11,262 nucleotides of DNA. It comes from Rhodospirillaceae bacterium UBA4479 (GTDB taxonomy: Bacteria > Pseudomonadota > Alphaproteobacteria > Rhodospirillales > Casp-alpha2). Numbering within the stretch: the first letter of the stretch is position 1; every line of letters starts with the position of its first letter. Position numbers and translations under genes: made by a program. A model generated the notes under the pieces. It was not told the DNA's origin. It worked only from the letters and a program-made list of their open reading frames with translations, and did no database searches. Where the stretch lies: contig DGNZ01000049.1 in the NCBI GenBank assembly GCA_002389175.1, positions 1-11,262 of the forward strand, in the 5' to 3' direction. This document shows positions 6,705 through 11,262 of the stretch, in pieces.

Positions 6705-7298
6705 ATGGCACGCGTTCCCAATTTAACAGTCGACGATGTGCCTGCGGATTTCGCAGCCCGGTTCCTAGAATTGATGACGGACTTTGATGAGTTTTCGAAT
6801 CAAATCCCCGTGTATGCGCATTCACCAGCCGTCGTTTCGAAGATTTTCGAACTCGTCATGACGTTTCGTGAAAGTGAAAACTTAACCCGGCGTCAGGTCG
6901 AAATCGCGATCACGGCTGCCAGTGCTGCCAACAAATGTGCGTATTGTGTTGTGCATCATTCCCCAAAGCTTACCGAAGAAGGATTGTCGTTAGAGACAAT
7001 CAATTCGCTGCTCGATCCAGAACCCATCGGTTTATCGGACGCGGAAATCACCATCAGGGATTACGCGGTTGCGGTGACAGAACGGGCATGGGGTATCCGC
7101 GACGAACTGTATGAGCGAATGCGGTTGCACTTCAACGATGCACAAATAGTCGAACTGACAATGCGGGCATCCTTTGCGGGAATGTTCAACAAGATCAATC
7201 AAGCACTGGGTATCGAGATTGAAGAGGGGTTGAAGGGCTCGTTCCTTGCCAAAGGCTTGGATCAGCGCCTGATCGACAATCTCGATACGAAATCATAG
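6705..7298 (+). CDS. AhpD-like / carboxymuconolactone decarboxylase-family peroxidase
   Basis: A 197-residue all-helical cytosolic protein of the alkylhydroperoxidase AhpD-like group (peroxidase-related subfamily). The redox centre is KCAYCVVHH (residues 77-85), with Cys78 and Cys81 and the relay His85. Glu66 sits 12 residues before the first Cys, matching the spacing of Glu118 and Cys130 in Mycobacterium tuberculosis AhpD; the inter-cysteine His of that enzyme is Tyr80 here. These proteins reduce peroxides with electrons from dihydrolipoamide or thioredoxin-like donors. The C-terminal half (about 110-165) has the usual second helical repeat ending in FAGMFNKINQALGI. ATG 6705 has an AAGG ribosome site at 6693-6696. 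It diverges from the DUF3179 gene and converges on the exporter gene with a 12-base gap. The physiological substrate is not evident. Confidence 0.92.
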   Translation: MARVPNLTVDDVPADFAARFLELMTDFDEFSNQIPVYAHSPAVVSKIFELVMTFRESENLTRRQVEIAITAASAANKCAYCVVHHSPKLTEEGLSLETINSLLDPEPIGLSDAEITIRDYAVAVTERAWGIRDELYERMRLHFNDAQIVELTMRASFAGMFNKINQALGIEIEEGLKGSFLAKGLDQRLIDNLDTKS

Positions 7299-7310
7299 GA
7301 CGATCAGTGT

Positions 7311-7955
7311 TTACGGTGCGCGACTGGTCAACAGCTTCAGGCCAGCAACGGTGAAAAATGCCCCCATCGCGGTTTGTATCCATCGTCGGCCCTTCGCGTA
7401 AATACGGATCATGGGTGCTGTTGAGAACGCAACCGCATAGATGGCGTGCATCCCAATAGATAGCGCTGTTGTCCCGACGACGATGGCGGCGGCAACCCAA
7501 ACCGGTGCACCAGTGCCCATCCCCAATGCAATGATGGCGATCCAGGAAAACGCGGCTTTGGGATTCGTCATTTGCACGATGAAACCGCGTGAGAAGTAGC
7601 GTCGCAATCTTTGGTCATCGCCCACTAGCGCCTTGGCTTCCATATCTTGGGCGGAAACAGCTGCGCGGAATGATTTATAGGCAAGCCATAGCAAATAAAG
7701 CCCGCCTGCGATTTTGATGACCAGCAATGCTGATCCGTATGCGACGATTAACGCTGATAACCCAGATGCCGTGATCACAGCCCAACAGAATGACCCGGTT
7801 GCCACACCCATAGCCAACGCCATGCCGCTTTTGCGATTGACGCTCATCGACGTGCCCATCACTGCGAGGATATTGGGCCCAGGGCTCATCAAACCCAGGA
7901 AACACGCGGAGTAAGCCAGCAGAATACCTGGTAAATACAGTGTTAGAGCGTCCAT
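7311..7955 (-). CDS. LysE/RhtB family amino-acid exporter
   Basis: A 214-residue inner-membrane transporter of the LysE superfamily, RhtB branch, which exports amino acids or related metabolites by proton exchange. The N-terminal family signature MSPGPNILAVMG (residues 23-34) is intact. Hydrophobic helices lie at about 5-30, 46-70, 74-97, 136-146, 151-178 and 196-210, and the conserved NPKA stretch (131-134) opens the C-terminal half after a charged cytoplasmic loop (102-123). Substrate cannot be predicted; family members handle lysine, homoserine, threonine, cysteine or leucine. An AAGGAA ribosome site (7965-7970 on the minus strand) lies 9 bases before ATG 7955. LysE genes are often controlled by an adjacent LysR or Lrp regulator, but no regulator gene lies within the window. 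It diverges from the GMC oxidoreductase gene. Confidence 0.94.
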   Translation of the reverse strand: MDALTLYLPGILLAYSACFLGLMSPGPNILAVMGTSMSVNRKSGMALAMGVATGSFCWAVITASGLSALIVAYGSALLVIKIAGGLYLLWLAYKSFRAAVSAQDMEAKALVGDDQRLRRYFSRGFIVQMTNPKAAFSWIAIIALGMGTGAPVWVAAAIVVGTTALSIGMHAIYAVAFSTAPMIRIYAKGRRWIQTAMGAFFTVAGLKLLTSRAP

Positions 7956-7990
7956 TTTTTGTTGTTCCTTATTTTAAAATCTAACCCTGT

Positions 7991-8013
7991 TGTATCTTTA
8001 TAATTGAGATACA
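7991..8013. promoter_or_regulatory. 23-bp dyad in the LysE-GMC divergent promoter region
   Basis: TGTATCT (7991-7997) and AGATACA (8007-8013) are perfect complements around a 9-base centre that has further symmetric AT pairs (8000-8001 and 8003-8004). The centre contains an exact TATAAT on the plus strand (7999-8004) and TATAAA on the minus strand, so a protein bound here could block or activate either promoter. No matching -35 box is seen at 16-18 bases on the plus strand. The dyad form resembles sites of LysR- or GntR-type regulators; no such gene is present locally. Confidence 0.4.
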
Positions 8014-8139
8014 TGCTACGGCCAGCATCGAAGTATGAATGTAATTTAGATCGGGTGTTTCTCGACCGTACTGTTTCTTTTAGACTTGAAGAAATACGCC
8101 AAAAATCTTGGCGCCATGTTGATTGATCTTTTGGTACTT

Positions 8140-9777
8140 ATGGACAGCTTTGACTATGTGATTGTTGGTGCGGGTTCGGCGGGGAGTGTTCTTGCCAACC
8201 GTTTGAGTGCCGATGGCAAATACACGGTCTGTGTTTTGGAAGCTGGGCCCCCCGATTGGAATCCGTTCATCCATATCCCAGCGGGCTTTATCAAGACGAT
8301 ATCAGATGGATCGATTAACTGGTTGTACGAGACAGTCCCAACGGAATGGACAAATGGCCGCGCTATTAAGCAACCACGCGGTAAGACCCTTGGCGGCTCC
8401 AGTTCCATCAACGGGCACATCTATACCCGGGGAAATCGATTGGATTACGATAACTGGGCGCAGCGGGGCAATCGTGGTTGGGGGTATGCGGATATTCTGC
8501 CGTACTTCAAACGCTCTGAGGACCGTGTAGGCACCGGCGAAGATTTGTTCCGGGGACGAGGTGGCCCCCTGAAAGTGACAGATATCGACTGGTCGCATCC
8601 CTTGACGGAGGCATTTATCGAAGGATGCCAAACCGTCGGCATTCCAAAGACGGACGACTACAACGGCAAAAGCCAAGAAGGCGTATCGTATTCTCAGCGT
8701 ACCATTATGGGTGGCCGCCGAATGTCTGTGGCACGAGCTTTTTTAAGACCCGCCATGGCAAACGATAACCTGACGGTGATTACACGGGCACACGCGACAG
8801 GTATTGTGTTTGATGGCAAACTCGCTGTTGGCGTTTCTTATAAGCGTGGCGGTGCTAACGGCAAATCGCAGGAAGTCCGCGCCCGCCGTGAAGTCATTTT
8901 ATCCGGAGGGGCATTTAATTCGCCGCAGCTGCTGCAATTATCAGGGATCGGTGAGCCCGAATTTTTAAAATCACTTGGGATCAATGTCCGTGTTGCCCTC
9001 AAAGGTGTGGGTGAAAACCTACGGGACCATTACGCACCGCGTTTTACAGCTCGCGTTAAGAACTCGGACAGTATTAACGAGCGGACCAAGGGACTGCGTC
9101 TTGTTCAAGAGATCATCAAGTGGGGCATTGGCCGCAAGGGTGTGCTGAGCCTCAGCCCAACCTTGGTGTATTGTTTCTGGCGATCCAATCCCGACATTGC
9201 GACCAGTGACCTGCAGATGACCTTCACACCTGCGAGCTACAAAGAGGGCGTGCAATCGGAATTAGATGATTTCCCAGGGATGACCATTGCATCTTGGCAA
9301 CAGCGACCTGAGAGCAGCGGTTATGTTCGCGCCGCCTCGGTCGATCCATTCGATATGCCGCTTATCAATCCCAAGTACCTGGAAAACCCGATGGATCAGG
9401 AAGTCTTGTTGGCGGGAATGAAACTGGCGCGCCGTTTGCTCCAAACTGAGCCGTTGCAGCCCTATTTTGATTTTGAAGTTTATCCAGGTGCCGATGTGCA
9501 ATCTGACGATGACTTAATCCAAGTCGCCAAAGAACGAGGCACGACAACGTTCCATCCGTGTGGCAGTTGTCGGATGGGTCCGGACACGGATCCAACTGCC
9601 GTTGTTGATGATCAGTTGCGTGTTAGGGGTGTCGAGGGATTGCGCGTTGTTGACGCGTCAGTGATGCCCATGATCCCGTCGGCGAATTTAAATGCGCCGA
9701 CAATCATGATCGCTGAAAAAGCATCCGATATGATTTTGGCGAAAACACCGCCCGAGCCGATCATCATCAAAGATTAG
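8140..9777 (+). CDS. GMC-family FAD oxidoreductase (choline dehydrogenase-like)
   Basis: A 545-residue flavoprotein of the glucose-methanol-choline family that oxidises an alcohol to an aldehyde or acid. From ATG 8140 the FAD motif VGAGSAGSVLANRLS spans residues 9-23, the first GMC signature region is PRGKTLGGSSSINGHIYTRG (79-98), the second signature SGGAFNSPQLLQLSGIG lies at 255-271, and the C-terminal catalytic pair is H472 (FHPCGSCRMG) with N518 (SANLNAPT). No signal peptide is seen. BetA-like and alkanol or polyethylene-glycol dehydrogenases share this layout, so the substrate is open. The reading frame extends upstream to ATG 8116 and TTG 8086, but family proteins typically begin 5-7 residues before the FAD motif and neither upstream start has a convincing ribosome site. 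Its stop is 4 bases from that of the convergent DUF1028 gene. Confidence 0.94.
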   Translation: MDSFDYVIVGAGSAGSVLANRLSADGKYTVCVLEAGPPDWNPFIHIPAGFIKTISDGSINWLYETVPTEWTNGRAIKQPRGKTLGGSSSINGHIYTRGNRLDYDNWAQRGNRGWGYADILPYFKRSEDRVGTGEDLFRGRGGPLKVTDIDWSHPLTEAFIEGCQTVGIPKTDDYNGKSQEGVSYSQRTIMGGRRMSVARAFLRPAMANDNLTVITRAHATGIVFDGKLAVGVSYKRGGANGKSQEVRARREVILSGGAFNSPQLLQLSGIGEPEFLKSLGINVRVALKGVGENLRDHYAPRFTARVKNSDSINERTKGLRLVQEIIKWGIGRKGVLSLSPTLVYCFWRSNPDIATSDLQMTFTPASYKEGVQSELDDFPGMTIASWQQRPESSGYVRAASVDPFDMPLINPKYLENPMDQEVLLAGMKLARRLLQTEPLQPYFDFEVYPGADVQSDDDLIQVAKERGTTTFHPCGSCRMGPDTDPTAVVDDQLRVRGVEGLRVVDASVMPMIPSANLNAPTIMIAEKASDMILAKTPPEPIIIKD

Positions 9778-9781
9778 TTAG

Positions 9782-10465
9782 TTATTCGTCACCAGGAACG
9801 CCGTAGCTGGGTGCATCGCCTGGCGAGATGGCGCGTGCCACATAATCATCCATTTGCGGTTTATAGATGGCCCATAGATCATTTAACTCGCGAATAGGAT
9901 CGCCTTCGGTCCAATCAATGCGCAGGTCTACAATCGGCCAAGATAATTGGTCGACCACCATAATGCCTGCAGAACGGAGCGGTCCAGCTTCACCGCCCGC
10001 ATCCAGGCCTGCCTTAATGACATCTAGCAGTCTGTCAGCTAAGTGTGTGCTTGTATTCTCAGACTCTTCGAACTTGGCGACCATGGTGCGTGGGACGCTG
10101 GCATCACCTAATAAATTGCCCGCTGCAGCGACATTTTTACCCGCGTTCTCGGCCCATAATCCAAGTGCGCCAGAACCCGTATGACAGGCCGTATCACCGT
10201 TTTTATCGATCAACAGAATTTGGCGATATTCCATATCAGGAGCGCTATGTTGAAGGGTTTCAATCGCTTCTAGTGCATCTGCGTTCGCATAAATAAGTTT
10301 CAATGCACGTGGCCCCAACGATGGGTCTGTGATATTTTGCGTGGATACAGCACCGACACCCGCTTGTGCGAATGCACAACGCGCAGCAACAGCGGGGCTT
10401 GATGATGTGACGACGACACCCATCATTCCAGTATCTTTGCATCGCGCGACGGCAGAAAACGTCAT
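9782..10465 (-). CDS. DUF1028 family protein, putative Ntn hydrolase
   Basis: A 227-residue cytosolic protein of the DUF1028 family. It begins MTFSAVA, and the second residue, Thr2, would be the N-terminal nucleophile after Met removal if, as I recall, this family has the Ntn-hydrolase fold. Other family-like stretches are GVVVTSSSPAVAARC (16-30), STQNITDP (41-48), GSGALGL (97-103), AAAGNLLG (113-120), GGEAGPLRSAG (157-167) and PIVDLRIDW (177-185). No signal peptide is visible. The reaction is unknown to me; amide or peptide hydrolysis is inference from the fold. DUF1028 genes are commonly seen beside gamma-glutamyltransferase or amidohydrolase genes, and here a GGT-family gene diverges from it across 143 bases. 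The minus strand carries AAGG (10475-10478) 9 bases before ATG 10465, a fair ribosome site. Confidence 0.9.
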   Translation of the reverse strand: MTFSAVARCKDTGMMGVVVTSSSPAVAARCAFAQAGVGAVSTQNITDPSLGPRALKLIYANADALEAIETLQHSAPDMEYRQILLIDKNGDTACHTGSGALGLWAENAGKNVAAAGNLLGDASVPRTMVAKFEESENTSTHLADRLLDVIKAGLDAGGEAGPLRSAGIMVVDQLSWPIVDLRIDWTEGDPIRELNDLWAIYKPQMDDYVARAISPGDAPSYGVPGDE

Positions 10466-10477
10466 TCCTCGGAACCT

Positions 10478-10493
10478 TATAACTTTAGTTATA
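10478..10493. promoter_or_regulatory. 16-bp palindrome upstream of the DUF1028 gene
   Basis: TATAACT-TT-AGTTATA has perfect 7-base arms and a 2-base centre. It starts 12 bases before the DUF1028 start codon, within the gap shared with the divergent GGT-family gene. The minus strand reads TATAAC here, which could be a -10 box, so the site may be an operator over that promoter. No convincing -35 partner was found. Confidence 0.35.
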
Positions 10494-10608
10494 GTGAATG
10501 TAATATCCCGACCGTCCGCGTAAAGCTTTGATTTTGTGTGGTGATTGTTAACGTTATGCCAATTCGCTAAAAGACCTTCATAATTTTAGATATTTTTCAG
10601 GTGTTTTT

Positions 10609-11262
10609 ATGCTCAATACCCCCTCTGCTTTAAACGGTATGGTGACTGCCCCGCATCACTTGGCGGCCCAAGCAGGTCTGCGAGTCTTACAAGATGGCGG
10701 CAACGCGGTTGAGGCCATGGTTGCCGCTGCGGCTGCCATCGCGGTTGTGTATCCGCACATGAATGCAGTTGGGGGCGATGGTTTTTGGCTGATTTCAGAG
10801 GCAGGGCAAGCGCCTGTCGGTATTGATGCTGCGGGACAAAGTGCGGGCCTGGCGACACCTGATTATTACCATGAACAGGGCATGGACGGCATTCCAGCGC
10901 GCGGACCAGGTGCTGCACTGACGGTAGGGGGTACAATTGGCGGTTGGGCCAAAGCGCTAGAGGTCGGGCAGGGCAATTTGCCACTATCTCGTCTTTTGGA
11001 AGATGCCATCAGATATGCCAAGCAGGGTATTCCCGTGACCCAAGGCCAAGTTGACCTAACCCAGGAAAAATTACCTGAGCTGATCGACGTGCCAGGATTT
11101 GCTGAAACATATCTTACGGATGGGGTCGTCCCCGCGACGGGCGATGTGCTTGTTCAATCATCTTTGGGAGAGACGCTATCCCGCTTGGCCCAGGCCGGAT
11201 TGGATGATTTTTATCGTGGAGACGTTGCGCGCTCCAACGCTACCGCGCTTCAACGCGTCGGG
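10609..11262 (+). CDS. gamma-glutamyltransferase family protein, N-terminal part
   Basis: The first 218 residues of a GGT-family Ntn hydrolase; the frame stays open to the last base, so the gene continues beyond the window. The family N-terminus is clear: MVTAPHHLAAQAGLRVLQDGG (11-31) then GNAVEAMVAAAAAIAVVYPHMNAVGGDGFW (31-60). The region around GIDAAGQSAG (71-80) aligns with the D-x-R-E-x-A-P stretch that holds the substrate-carboxylate arginine of classical GGT (Arg114 in E. coli), and no arginine is present. Together with the lack of a signal peptide this suggests a cytosolic YwrD- or acylase-like member rather than a periplasmic glutathione GGT. The catalytic threonine would lie downstream, outside the window. 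AGGTG at 10599-10603 is a good ribosome site for ATG 10609. A weak promoter (ATGCCA at 10556-10561, CATAAT at 10579-10584, 17-base spacing) may serve it. Confidence 0.9.
   Translation, partial: MLNTPSALNGMVTAPHHLAAQAGLRVLQDGGNAVEAMVAAAAAIAVVYPHMNAVGGDGFWLISEAGQAPVGIDAAGQSAGLATPDYYHEQGMDGIPARGPGAALTVGGTIGGWAKALEVGQGNLPLSRLLEDAIRYAKQGIPVTQGQVDLTQEKLPELIDVPGFAETYLTDGVVPATGDVLVQSSLGETLSRLAQAGLDDFYRGDVARSNATALQRVG

Noticed and set aside
7971..7980. ATTTTAAAAT palindrome upstream of the LysE-type gene
   Set aside because: Perfect but purely A/T and ten bases long; expected by chance in an A/T-rich promoter region.
7999..8004. Exact TATAAT as a promoter for the GMC gene
   Set aside because: No acceptable -35 box at 16-18 bases upstream, so it is noted only within the dyad entry and not listed as a promoter.
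8086..8139. Upstream extension of the GMC gene to TTG 8086 or ATG 8116
   Set aside because: The extra residues are not typical of the family and neither start has a convincing ribosome site; ATG 8140 places the FAD motif at the usual distance.
10613..10984. 123-codon minus-strand open frame near the right edge
   Set aside because: It is fully antisense to the GGT N-terminus, whose motifs are unmistakable; the antisense translation is Pro/Arg/Gln-rich.
1..11262. Search for defence systems, CRISPR repeats, tRNAs, insertion sequences, prophage genes and toxin-antitoxin pairs
   Set aside because: No repeat-spacer pattern, cloverleaf, transposase motif or small paired genes were seen; nearly all the sequence is filled by metabolic genes.

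Overview
The window reads as ordinary chromosome of a mid-GC (about half G+C by eye) Gram-negative bacterium, most likely an alphaproteobacterium of marine or aquatic type. That placement is inference. It rests on the mix of FMO-like, GMC, LysE/RhtB, DUF3179, DUF1028 and GGT-family genes, on the export signals of a double-membrane cell, and on codon and base composition. No rRNA, tRNA, CRISPR array, insertion sequence, integrase or transcription-factor gene was found.

Layout. Positions 1-1821, plus strand, look like the edge of a cell-surface glycan locus: the 3' tail of an unidentified gene, a class I SAM-dependent methyltransferase with a hydrophobic C-terminal segment, and galU, which makes UDP-glucose. 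Positions 1854-4055, plus strand, hold a probable two-gene unit: a 595-residue flavin monooxygenase-like protein with an N-terminal NTF2/SnoaL-like domain, then a small single-domain cupin 18 bases later with a clear ribosome binding site.

From the cupin to the right edge, nine consecutive genes alternate strand strictly: cupin (+), TlpA-like thioredoxin (-), DUF1761 membrane protein (+), exported DUF3179 protein (-), AhpD-like peroxidase (+), LysE/RhtB exporter (-), GMC oxidoreductase (+), DUF1028 protein (-), gamma-glutamyltransferase family protein (+, cut by the window end). The four convergent pairs end within a few bases of each other (4-base overlap, then gaps of 1, 12 and 4 bases). 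The four divergent gaps (about 120-185 bases) must hold the promoters, and each has at least one short dyad that could be an operator.

How the genes might work together. A redox theme runs through the window: thioredoxin-fold, AhpD, FMO, GMC, and a Cys/His-rich exported protein. The right end may handle amino-acid or peptide-like compounds (LysE exporter, DUF1028, GGT family). Apart from the FMO-cupin pair and the divergent DUF1028-GGT pair, the sequence does not prove co-regulation. No defence or mobile system is visible. The best leads are the NTF2-FMO plus cupin module, the DUF3179 protein with its Cys/His motifs, the DUF1028/GGT pair, and the unusual strand alternation.
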